In this document: positions 10,401-20,770 of the stretch, piece by piece | Layout of the letters: the number at the start of each line of letters is the position of its first letter | How positions within the stretch are numbered: position 1 is the first letter of the stretch | Assembly (NCBI GenBank): GCA_016758965.1 | Contig: JAEPRB010000282.1 | Span: 1 to 42,461, forward strand | Length of the DNA: 42,461 bases | Reading direction: 5' to 3' | From: Circinella minor | Lineage: Eukaryota > Mucoromycota > Mucoromycetes > Mucorales > Lichtheimiaceae | Notes under the pieces: generated by a model | The model's input: only the letters and a program-made list of their open reading frames with translations | Databases searched by the model: none | What the model was told of the DNA's origin: nothing | Program-made: the position numbers and the translations under genes

Positions 10401-12009
10401 GGCTCATATTTAACATATACTATTGATCAAAAAGCTTGAGCTACTTTTATTGTTTTGTTAAAAAACTTCAGTTAAATAAAAAAGAATGTATATATATTTA
10501 TATATAATATATAATTAGACTAAAAAAATTATTAACGTATCAATAATAAGTAGATATATGTAAAAAAAAAGAAGCAGAAAAAGCAAGTTAATCATGTATA
10601 TTATATGTATATCATATAGGCACCACTTAAGAGATCTACAGTAATAATAAATACTAATAAATAAAAAAAATATAGAAAACTGGTATAAGTAAAGTAGTTG
10701 AAAATATCTTTTATTTTTAAAATAAAACAACCGCTCTTTTATATCTTTTCTTATTTTATTTTATCTGATTATAAATAAACTACGTAATATATTTCATAAA
10801 AATAGATAAAGGTCCTATTCTATTTGATTATTATATTATTTCTAGATGATTCTCTGAAAATAACTACTTATAATAGCTGTTACTATGTAATCTCTATTTT
10901 TTAATTAATAATAGTATTTGATTGGCTTTCTGATTGAATATTGCTGACAAGTAGTTGGTACGAGCGGATAATGTATTACCCATCAGCTATTTACTGTTAC
11001 ACACTGCTTTTGCCATCTTATCTCCCTCATAATTACTATGTTTAATTCTGAGGTTTACTTAGTAATATTTCACATTCTGACAAAACTTTGAATGTTATTA
11101 ACTCGATGAAAAATAAATATTTTTAAAAGAAAAATGGTACAATCTATTTAGAATATAAAAATAAACACATTTTAGGTAATGGAAAGTTGATTACTTCATG
11201 TCAAAAATATTTCATAGTGTTCAAGTTTTTATGTCGGGATTCAAATTATTTTGACGGTTTAAGACAGAATGCACCGTAGAGGAAGTAGAAGAAGAGGAAG
11301 AGGAAGACGGGAATGACCAATATACGATTCCAAATGGCAATCAAGAATTTGAGCTGTGGGATTGGCACCATGCCACGCTGGACCTATATTCCAGTAAGTA
11401 TAACCTGTTCCGCTACCTTCAAAAATATTGGCACAACCAATTTAGCAATAGTCGAGTGCTTACTAGTATATTGGATACCCGGATTCGAGTTGGAAAACGG
11501 CTATTTAAAACAGACACTGTCTTCAGGTGTAAAGAATATCCTGGTATGGCCCATAAACTGGATACATTGGTGAAGCTAAGACTTCCAATCAGAGGACGTA
11601 GTAACAGTACGGTCTTCTATTTTGGTGAGCTGATCTTATTCTTCACACATTCTTACCAAGGTACATTTTCATCTGTAATATACAAACTATATGATATATT
11701 ATATTAACAATATACTCACTTTTTGATTTTTTTATAGGCGATGAACGCCAGCTATGCTTGGTGAAGCTGTATGGTAATCTCCAGATGACCAAGTACGGGT
11801 TAGGAGTGCGCACAAAATATGGAACGCCATATGGTCACAGAACAAGCACAAACACTAGTGAAAGTGACAAGTTCATTGTGACTGGCTGTGAAAATATTTT
11901 AGGGTATGCAGGTCTCATAAAATCCTCTCTTCATCCCGGTCGCTATTATGTTATATATCCAGACATGATACCTGGCGATATCACTCTTGGAAACATTCGC
12001 GATGTTTAA
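7489..12009 (+). pseudogene. tnp2-like (CACTA/KDZ-type) transposase 1, interrupted
   Basis: I traced spliced exons at 7489-7573, 7661-8224, 8295-8763, 8861-9224, 9348-9603, about 9678-9885, about 9948-10105, 10181-10308, 11288-11660 and 11738-12009. Phases agree wherever I could follow them; the 9885-9948 junction is unclear. The first exon has a zinc-finger-like CDKC...HYSTC, and exon 2 is an acidic linker. The core contains SLFVDGFTPF, LPPLERYKAQN, ASGD and a Cys-rich GCCQCR, as in the tnp2 family. Later exons have FHYLRHIHD and ERAIG, typical of the tnp2 C-terminal half. Defects are a TAA at 9731-9733 and a 967-bp insertion at 10309. The intron at 8764-8860 is of GC-AG type. An intact protein would cut and paste the element in the nucleus. 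Confidence 0.75.
10309..11275. mobile_element. 967-bp non-autonomous TIR element in a transposase exon
   Basis: The ends are inverted copies of GTGCATTCTGNCTTAAACCG, and GTAGAGGAAGTA is repeated directly at 10297-10308 and 11276-11287 as a 12-base target duplication. Removing the element and one duplication restores the transposase frame exactly. There is no coding capacity. The long duplication suggests a MULE-like mobilising transposase, but the site is purine-repetitive, so the exact length is uncertain. Confidence 0.8.
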
Positions 12010-12149
12010 CTTTGAAATTTTTATTTTTTGTATTTTTACTATATTCATTCTTTTCAAAAGCTGGTCTTTTTTTCTTTTATATTTTATTTCTCTCCTTTTA
12101 TTTATTTTTTTCAACTTCTATTTTTATCATTATATATATTATTAGTTTA

Positions 12150-12390
12150 AATTCAACGTTTCACGAATTTCCAAATAAAGAATATTTTCTTCATATATTG
12201 TTACACTTATCCCTTGCGAACCTCGCGAACCTCATGGATCTCGGGATTATAATTTATTTAACTTCTAAATAAAAAATATTTTCTTCATAATTGTCACACT
12301 AGCCCTCGCGAACCTCGCGAATCTATTTCATATTTGGAAATTCGTGTCACAATAATCCTCGCGAACCTTGCGAACCTCGCGAATATTTCC
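12150..12390. repeat. Subterminal CTCGCGAA repeats at the right of element 1
   Basis: Three clusters (about 12216, 12303 and 12357) contain 2-3 copies each of CTCGCGAAC or a variant. CACGAATTTCCAAATA at about 12156 is matched by its inverted copy at about 12330. These lie just 3' of the transposase stop at 12009 and look like transposase-binding subterminal repeats. The matching left end was not found before 6494, possibly lost when the gypsy element inserted. Confidence 0.6.
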
Positions 12391-12396
12391 CATGGT

Positions 12397-13241
12397 GTTT
12401 ATTAACATTTAGGTTAAAGAAAAAAATAAAAATACCACAGTTTTATTTGTGGTATATTTATCACGTGATTATATGATTTAAGTACTTAAATGTTATATCC
12501 ATATTTTATATATTATTTAATTGATCATTTTATTATTTGGATCAATAAAAGTTCCACTTTTTTGATAGTTATGTTTATTATCATTATAAATTAAAGAAAA
12601 ACATAAGTATACCACAATTTTATTTGTGGTATATATATTACATGACCATCTTTATCTAAATATTTATTAGTAGTAACTATTAATATTAATTACTAAAATT
12701 ATTTAAATAAACTGTTAATAATTATTTATATTATTATATAAATTAGGTATTTAGATCCAATAATTTAAATAAATCTATTTATAATATAACTTTTATATAA
12801 GGATTTAAATCAATTATATCTATTTTATATATTAACTTAAAAATATATCGATTTATTGATCTAAATCTTATATATTCTTTTTTATTTTAGGATAATTTTT
12901 TATTTAAAATAAATATCAATTGTTCTATTATTTAATTAATATAACAATTAAGATATTTTGAAAAATTAATTAAAGAATATATCCAATAGTCATGTGATAT
13001 ATATACCACAAATAAAATTGTGGTATATTTATGTTTTTCTTTAATTTATAATGATAATAAACATAATTATCAAAAAAGTGGAGCTTTTATTGATCCAAAT
13101 AATAAAATGATCAATTAAATAATATATAAAATATGGATATAACATTTAAGTATTTAAATCATATAATCACGTGATAAATATACCACAAATAAAACTGTGG
13201 TATTTTTATTTTTTTCTTTAACCTAAATATTAATAAACATA
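12397..13241. repeat. Foldback element with arms of about 250 bp
   Basis: The left arm (about 12397-12650) and right arm (about 12990-13241) are near-perfect reverse complements around a 340-base AT-rich centre. Each arm holds two small hairpins of the form ATACCACA-loop-TGTGGTAT. There is no ORF. It is a MITE or foldback-type element. I see no clear target duplication. Confidence 0.75.
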
Positions 13242-14733
13242 AATAATAAATTATTTAGATAATATAAAATCAACTAATTTTTATATTATCAATTGATAAT
13301 GATTAGCCCCCTTAATGAAATAATAATAATATGTTAAATTAGCAATTTATACATTGATTTTCTTATTTCTAATAAGAGAACTAATCTATAATACTCCAAA
13401 TAAAATAAAACTAACAGATTTTATTGTATCTGTTGATAATTTAGGGTTATTTTGATAATCCTATGATTATTAAAATCAACCCAATCTTATAAATATTCTC
13501 TAATATAAATCACAAAAATACCACATTTTCAAATTGTGGTATATTTTTAGATTTATTATTAAATACTGATTTTTTTTAAAAATATAGTAAGATAATTATA
13601 TCAATTAAACTTTTTATCAATATATTTGGACTTTATTATTAATGTTAAGGTGTGTCGATTAGTCATATAAACTTACAACGGATCTGACATTTTTGACACC
13701 TTGTGTGGCAGTTTAGTTTGGTCAGACCAAAGATAAGATTCATATGATTTGTGAATTAGAATTTGACTCTTGAGTGGTCATGGGACCTCTCATGTATGTA
13801 TAAATATGGGCGGTTGAGGTGCAGAATACTAAGTCTTCATCTTTTCTATCTCTTTTATGTTTACTTTTACCTTTTTCTTTTCTTTTCTTTTATCTCAACA
13901 GACTTTTCAATAAGGGAATCTCCACCACACGTCATTTTTGTCGCATCTGAAGTGGGTTTTGTTCCCAGTTCTACATCAGCTTCAAATATGACATTGAAGC
14001 GATGATTCCAACCCAGGAATCTGGGTCGTCACTAGCACTGCGCAAACAACTAAGAATCCATAAGTTAAAACGTTGTGGATTCTCCAGAGTCCAAGTTAGG
14101 GGAGAAATCCCCCCCCCCACTTTCTTATAATGAAATAAGCAAAAAGGAATAAAAATGTAAGAATTTCTTAAGTAAATGCAAGTTGCTGCACGATCTGTTA
14201 GGGGGTATATTTTTGTTTCAAAAAGTAATTTCAGTTACAACTATAAAAACTATTTTAAAAATCCAAGTTATTGAAAAAAAAGAGTAATGAATGAAATCGG
14301 AATCTTTCTGATTTAAAAAAAAGTACATTGGTAAAAGCAAAAAGTCATCAGAAAGTAAATCTGTATTAGTTGTAGTCTTTGAACAAAATGTATTTTTTTT
14401 ATTTGTAGTGAGGGGGTCCATTCAAGCTAACAATAACAAATAGGGGAAGTTGAGAGTAATAAAAAAAGTATTTTTATGCAGAGTAAAAAAAAATATGCAC
14501 AACAGTGTTTAGTAGAAAAAAAACCGATCGTATAAAGAGATTAAGTTTAGGGGTATGTAAAAGAAAAGTATTCTTGGAACAAGGGGGGATAATAGTAGAG
14601 AAAAATAACATCACAAGATATATTTTTACATGATTGTTTATGAACGATAAAAATAAAAGATTATTAACTTTTTTTATTCAACTTTTTTTGATACCTTTAT
14701 TTTAAAACAAAATAGTTTCTTCTACTAATAACA
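13242..14733. other. Non-coding stretch with a lone hairpin and LTR-like promoter patch
   Basis: A fifth ATACCACA...TGTGGTAT hairpin is at about 13517-13542. From 13642 (TGTTAAGG) to about 14115 the composition is less AT-rich. It includes a TATA box (tataaatatggg, about 13799), a pyrimidine tract, and a short inverted repeat near aatccataag...gtggattc, and ends in C10 at about 14110. It could be a solo LTR or a decayed promoter. The rest, to 14733, shows nothing I can support. Confidence 0.35.
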
Positions 14734-15394
14734 TGAATACCAAACAGCAAACCATTGGAAGTGATGGAATGAGTTTCCACATGTTATTAGGCCAGTTTTA
14801 TGGTCGAGAAACAATGTTGTATGTTCTTCTAAATCATTATTGTGTTATAAAAGATTTTATTACCTGTTATTATATTGAGTGCTAGTAAATTTTGAATAGT
14901 ATTAAAGCATTGTTTGATGTCCTTTCTAATGTGCCGCAAAACGAGTTGTCACCTTATTGTGCCGAGTTGAGCGCTTTTATTGATGAAAAACTGTAAGCCA
15001 TCGTTTTTATCATAACAGTATAATGCACTTACCTGCATTCTAACTGAGCTTAATTAGTGTTGCTTGAGAGAATCTTAAGCAAATGATCTACAATGATCTT
15101 CAACGTCAGATTGATGACAAAAACGAAGAGATTCGTTTTAAAAAAGATATGGAAAAGGCTGTAACAGCAGCAAAAAGAAAGGTGTATACGGAGGAGAAGG
15201 AGGAACTTGAAGAGCAGTTGCAGGATTGGCACACAACTGCTAATAAAGCTATGATGGAAGCATGTGCCGAAGAATATATGATCGAACATCGAACGATCAT
15301 TAAGTTGTTGGAGGAAAAGTTAGATAATTGCAACCGCGAATTGAGCATGTGCAATTCTAGAGATTTATTTCGTGAACAAAGCCAAGAAATATAA
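14734..15394 (+). pseudogene. Coiled-coil protein gene upstream of transposase 3
   Basis: Probable exons are 14734-14818, 14900-14992 and 15058-15394, with introns using GTATGT and GTAAGC donors. The third exon joins in frame but meets a TGA at 15065-15067 before the clear 103-codon helical frame (15083-15394). That frame is rich in Glu, Lys and Arg with heptad character. I do not recognise the family. It lies about 460 bases upstream of the outer transposase and on the same strand, unlike the divergent accessory genes of the other two elements, so it may be an unrelated passenger. Confidence 0.45.
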
Positions 15395-15856
15395 TAATAA
15401 TAAATAACAATAAAATATTCATTAATGATAATTCATTTTTTTCCTTGTGTATATTTTTTTAAATTGATATTAACAATTACCTATTAAGGGGCGTTGCCAA
15501 GAAGGCGTGTTTTGTAATCAAACTCATACTAATAGTAAAGTAAATACTTACTACATATTTATACTGCCAAGGCGCCAAGACGTACAGCTGCACTAATCGA
15601 AAAGTTGTATTAATTTATTATTATCAAAAAAAAAATAAAGTGATACATACTGTATATTCATGTCATCGACGTGCCAAGAAAATTTATTATAATAGTAATG
15701 GATGATAAAATAAATATAGAAATAGTAAGAACACTAACAACAATAAAAAGTTATAATAAAATTTAATATAAAAAGAGAGTGATTAGAGAAAGAAAAAGAA
15801 CCATTTTCATATTATTTCTATTAAATCTTACTACCCTCACTTTCCATATTCTCACC
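15395..15856. other. Spacer upstream of transposase 3 with GCCAAG motifs
   Basis: AT-rich non-coding DNA with four GCCAAG motifs at about 15495, 15565, 15573 and 15672. A similar cluster occurs at 22540-22720. They may be binding sites. A pyrimidine-rich leader runs up to the ATG at 15857. Confidence 0.35.
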
Positions 15857-16214
15857 ATGTCAGATATCCTTGATACTCATTCATACCTTTGTTTTTGTCC
15901 TTTTTGTCAACAGCGTAACCCAGGAAGAGGTTTTATTGTAAGTGCCAGAACGTATCGCGCACATCAAAATGCTGCCATTATAAATGAAGCTACAATAGGT
16001 GCTCCCTCTGTTGAAAGCGATGGTAAGAATAATATATTTTATAATTGAAAAAATTGAGAAGTTGTACAAAACTAACCACATACGTGTAACATAGACGGTG
16101 ATACAAGGATGGATATAGATAATAATAATTATGATGCTGTCAATGATAATAATGTTGCCGATTATGATTATAGTTATGACGAAGATTATAGTAATGAAGG
16201 TGAATATGCTGATG
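15857..16214 (+). pseudogene. tnp2-like transposase 3, exons 1 and 2
   Basis: Exon 1 is 15857-16022 and exon 2 is 16095-16214. The start ATG opens a frame with CFCPFCQ followed by a His (YRAHQ), the same kind of N-terminal zinc-binding motif seen in the other two tnp2-like proteins. Exon 2 is an Asp/Asn-rich acidic linker. Exon 2 ends at GATG with a GTAAGT donor, and the next exon lies 22.6 kb away at 38812 because a large transposon sits in this intron. The phases of all three junctions agree. Confidence 0.7.
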
Positions 16215-16248
16215 GTAAGTTGACATTTGTTGCGGGTATCAATAATAT

Positions 16249-16880
16249 ACAGGATTTTGCATTCATTTCCAGACACAACACTCAACTTTTTCGCTTATGA
16301 GGGTAATTTTGTTCGCTTATGATTGCAATTTTGTTCGCTTATGATGACAATTTTGTTCGCTTATGATCATAATTTTGTTCGCTAATGATAACAGTTATTT
16401 TTTGCTTATGATATGAGTTTTCTTTCGCCTATGATGACAATTTTGTTTGCTTATGATATGCGATTTTGTTCGCTTATAATGGTAATTTTGTTCGCTTATG
16501 ATGGTAATTTTGTTCGCTTATGATGACCGATTTTGTTCGCCTATGATGGGTGATTTGTTTGCTTGTGAGGGGTAATTTTGTTTGCTTGTGAGGGGTGATT
16601 TTGTTCGCTTGTGATGGGTAGCTTTTTTTGCTTGTGATTGGGTAATTTTTTTGCTTATGACGGGTAATTTTTTTCACTTATGAATGCTAAGAAAATTCGC
16701 TTGTGAAAATTAGAGATTTACGCAAATAATAGGGGGAGTTTTTCGCGAATGAAGTCAAAATTTTTTTTCGTACATGCCACACCTGCTTTATGCAATTGAA
16801 ATATACTAATTCTAAATATTAAAAAAAGCAGGGACTTTTTTTGACTTTTAGCAAAAGGAGTTTTATCTGTTTCATAAGCC
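16249..16880 (+). repeat. Left terminal inverted repeat with 22-bp tandem units
   Basis: After about 35 bases of unique end, roughly 18-19 units of about 22 bp run from 16284 to about 16715, with consensus TTTTGTTCGCTTATGATGRY. A unique inner part follows, including AAAAAAAGCAGGGACTTTTT. The same DNA recurs inverted at 38089-38740. Confidence 0.9.
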
Positions 16881-16918
16881 CAATATATTTTATTCCGTTA
16901 GTTTCACAACATAAAAAA

Positions 16919-17098
16919 TAATGCCTGAATATTTGGATAGTGCTTGAATAATGCCTTAAAATAATGCCTGAATTATGCTTGATGTAGATAAAACATATAC
17001 TTTATTCAAGCACTATTTTAAAGCATTATTCAGGCATTATTTTATTCAGGCATTATTCATGCACTATTCAGGCATTATTCAAGCATTAAAAAAATGAA
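16919..17098. repeat. Palindromic array of AATAATGCCTGA motifs
   Basis: The motif and its complement TCAGGCATTATT occur about ten times as an imperfect palindrome with arms of about 80 bases centred near 16995. A smaller set of gcctgaata motifs occurs at about 33303-33333. These could be subterminal repeats of the tnp2-like element that follows. Confidence 0.65.
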
Positions 17099-17309
17099 TC
17101 TGCTTGAGGTTAAGTATTATTCAAGTCTTATTTAGTTAAGACCAGTAACTTTTGAAGTTGGTCAACGATTTTCATGCTAACAATTTTCAGCATTACATAG
17201 TAAAATATGTTATAGCTTGCTACATTACATCCAATGTTATGTACATACAGTATATTTGACATAATATATATATATATATATATATATTATAAAGTGTACA
17301 ACTTGTTTT
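17099..17309. other. AT-rich spacer with a TA microsatellite
   Basis: Non-coding. It includes a (TA)n run at about 17262-17287, just downstream of the minus-strand transposase stop. Confidence 0.6.
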
Positions 17310-20300
17310 TTATTCAAATGTTGAAATGAATATGTTTTTAACAGCACCATGAATCATGGCCATTACCACAGGGTGGTGAGATATCATTCTTGGCCAAATA
17401 AAGTATGATCGAGTACCATAAGTCAGTGTCCCACAAAAATTATTTATTGATTCAGGATTAATAATTATTAAACGCTTCAATGAAGTTGACGTTATATATA
17501 CGGAGCCAGAGCTAGGGTCGATAGACGGTCGTTCGTATACATAGATGGGTACCAATATTCTTTTATCTTGTCCTTGTTTATGTACCATAAAAAATGGTAT
17601 TTCACCAAAATAATATTGTGGTCCTGTCGCATCAATTGAGCCTTTCCCTTTGCATAAGTTTCTAAAAGTTAATTGTTAGTATTATATTTACGTTATGATA
17701 ACTGCAGATATTCTTATATACATATCAATAAATAATAGCAACATACACATCCACGTTCAACTCTATTCTAACAATATAAGCGGCCCGGCTAGTTTCTCTA
17801 TGAGCAATTAAACTACTGAATGTATTACCACCAATCCACATTTGCTGTCCATATTTAAAACTTGTGTTTATCATTACGTTTCTCCCATTTTGTCTGTTAT
17901 ATGAGATCATTGCTCTCTTTAATTCACCACCATTCACACCTCGAAGATCTTGTATCATAGCATTCATATCAGCTTTTTTTAATTTTCCATGGATTTCAGC
18001 TGCATCTTGATTACAATCATCAACATAATATACGTATTTACTTGGTCCTTTATTATTGGTTGTACCACATACTGTATCAATATATGGACCTATGGCAAGA
18101 TTACGAACATGTTTATTTACGTCCATCGATGGGTTTGCTGATTTTCATAATAAGTTGCTGTAAACGCCAACCATTCTTTCAAGACAACGACATGAATAGT
18201 AAACCATTGGGCCCATCCGTCGAATAAGCTAAGGAACATGAGAAAGGTAATGTTGATTTGGGGTAAGCACAGATACAGACAAAATTTGAGAGTTTATAAG
18301 AGTACGTAAATAACTATGCCATTCTTTGATATCACTATAATAATCACGTTATATGTTAAACCGCGAAGCACATATACCATCTGTCTGAACAATAAATTTA
18401 TACTTACGATTCTACTACATCAACTTGTTGACGTGTTATACTATATGATAATGCAGTTTGACAAGCACGCACAAGTGACATGGCTGCTTTTCTTGCATCG
18501 GACGTTTTTAGTAATGGAACTACCAATGTTGGTATAGCATAAAGAAGAAAGTCAATCCAGGTTACAGCTTTGATTTTACTTCCACTAACATTTGCCCAGT
18601 CACCAGTGAATTCAGATGGGATTTTTTTTCTTTATACATATATACTCTCCAGAACTTTGGCAATATTATCAATTTGAAACGGGTTTTCATGGGCTTTATT
18701 CCCTTCTGTCTTCAAATTATATTGACCTATTAATAAGTCATAGAATTGATGGCTGATGCCATGGCCAATCATATGCATTTCATCGCCGGTAAAAAATTCA
18801 GCAGATAGAAACGTATCCAGATGTGCAAATTTGCAAGGACCTACAATTCCTGACTGAAGAATGAAAAGATAAAGTATATATAATATTGCTGATCAACTTA
18901 TCTTTATTCCAACTAAATACGTCCAATTTATGTCATACGTACCCCTGTTCCCTCAAGAAATTCTTTTTTGGTTCTCCATTCCATGTTATACTCATTATCA
19001 ACATCATTAAAGTACATCCCAAAACCATTTTCATCATGGATACCTGGTAACGGGCAAATACGACATCCAAAAAATGAAGTATGTGATTGTACATTAGCAA
19101 GTGTTTTAATTGCAGGAATGTCACCTATTAAAGCCATAAAAAATTATGATGTCTTATTACTATATTTTATATTATAGTATTGTACTTCTATGTTCAAAAA
19201 CGTAATCGGGAGGAATAGGTACCTGTAACTCCCAATAAATGTGCTTTCACCATAATGTTTTCTTTTCCAATTTCAACTTTGATTCCTTTTGTTGCTAAGT
19301 CATCAAGATCCTTCATTGTTGGTCCCAAAAAAGACCAAAGATCTTTAACAGATAATGGACCAGGCGTCAAAGCGACAGTAAGCATATTTTTATTTTGATA
19401 TCTACAGAATATTTATACATTATGGCTACTTGATATCATGCATATATAACCTTGAGCTTACTGTAAGTAATAAAAAAGAAAATACATACCTGATTGTTTT
19501 ATCTAGATTTAAAACTACAAAATGAATAATTCCAAAACTATGGTTTTTCTTTTGTTCATAAGGACTGAATTGATCCCAAGCCATCAGTAATGCTATATCG
19601 TATTTGTTATTAAAAAGTCCTTCTTTTTTCAATTTTTGATACGTTTTTCCAGCAAAAATATCGTCATAAATTCCATCACGATGCTTGTAGTTATGGCGAT
19701 ATATAAGTTTTTCCCTTGTTTCTTGATCTTGTAATCTAAGGGCTAATTGTTCAGCTAATGGGAGGATAGATACTCTTGATCGCGGTTTATGCTCTTTATT
19801 GTATCATGGCTGTCTACATGAAAAGCACTCAGACGAAGTATCGTCATTATAGTACATTTTGCAACCATTGATGCAACAATCAAATCCTTTCAAAGAAACT
19901 GGATATACTTTGTCTGCGAGTTTATTAGTACGATACAGAGAAAAAATGAATTCGTGCTCTACATACATATACATGTATTTAATGACATACATTCAAAAAG
20001 TTCAACATAGCTTTTTACTTCATACATACCACTATCAAAGTAACTAATAATAGTACTATTTATAACATTGAGAATATCATCGTGTGAAGCTATTGGAATT
20101 CCTCCTCGATCGACAATTCTTTTTATTTGAAGACTTGCTTTTTCAGCCATTCTCTCTGGTATTGTTCTTTTAAAATCAAACTCGAGCGGGGCACTAGAGG
20201 TTGTGCCAGTTGATGGTTGACCTTCTATAAGTGGTACTGGTGGTTGTAACAAGGTGGTAGATACTGGTTCTATTTCTGTCAATGATGAAAGCTCTCGTTC

Positions 20301-20606
20301 TGTTGCTTGTATAAGAGATGGTAATGATACTGATGCTATGAGTGGTGCTGACACGTTTCTGTTCTTAATAGTGTTTAAAGCAGATAAGTTTGAGTTGGTT
20401 GTCAAGGACCTGTGTTTGTCGTTTTTTTTTCTTCTCTCCTTTTTTTCGTGGAAGTCAGCACATAGTTCATAATGTTTTGAAAACTTTGATTTGAGGATCA
20501 GATCTGTACACCACACACATTGATAGTAATCATCATAAACACTGTCATTTGAAGAATTATCGTATAGAGCGTCTTGACTATCTTGAGTTCTTTGTTTTCG
20601 CTTCAT
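17310..20606 (-). pseudogene. tnp2-like transposase 2, with four internal stops
   Basis: The start ATG is at 20606. The first exon (to 20030) has CVWC...HYELC, a zinc-finger-like motif, and a Ser/Thr/Pro-rich linker. Later exons, from 19958 down, contain a second Cys cluster (CCINGC, ECFSC), MAWDQFSPYEQ, IRYQNKNMLTVALTPGP, GDIPAIKTLA, GCRICPLPG, FFTGDEMHMIGHG and WIDFLLYAIPTLVVPLL, all in tnp2 order. The last exon (17661-17310) matches the C-terminal part of transposase 1 (YFGEIPFF versus YFGELILFF). In-frame stops are TGA 19806-19804, TAA 18634-18632, TAG 18231-18229 and TGA 18147-18145. It is therefore inactive, though splice sites are still clean. Confidence 0.75.
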
Positions 20607-20770
20607 TTTTTTATTGTAATAATGGAAAGAAAGGTTTTTTTGCTCGATGGGAAAAAACAAGCTTATAGCAATAACAAAAAAACAGGTTTTTTAGATGTTT
20701 TAAAAGAATAAAAATAAAAAAACTTACTTATTTACTACTTTTTTTCACACTTTTTTTTAAAAAAAATATC
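20607..20770. promoter_or_regulatory. Bidirectional promoter of tnp2-like element 2
   Basis: 164 bases separate the divergent starts of transposase 2 and its accessory gene. The region is rich in A and T tracts on both strands. The spacing resembles the 194-base gap in element 1. Confidence 0.45.

Noticed and set aside
13985..14115. A tRNA or primer-binding-site-like patch.
   Set aside because: Short inverted segments exist but no cloverleaf with proper anticodon and T arms could be drawn.
16474..16677. Minus-strand frame with repeated ITxHKQTKLP-like units.
   Set aside because: It is a translation of the 22-bp TIR array. The mirrored array at 38275-38705 gives no equivalent long frame, so coding is unlikely.
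16284..16715. A CRISPR-like array.
   Set aside because: The units are contiguous and about 22 bp with no unique spacers, and the genome is eukaryotic.
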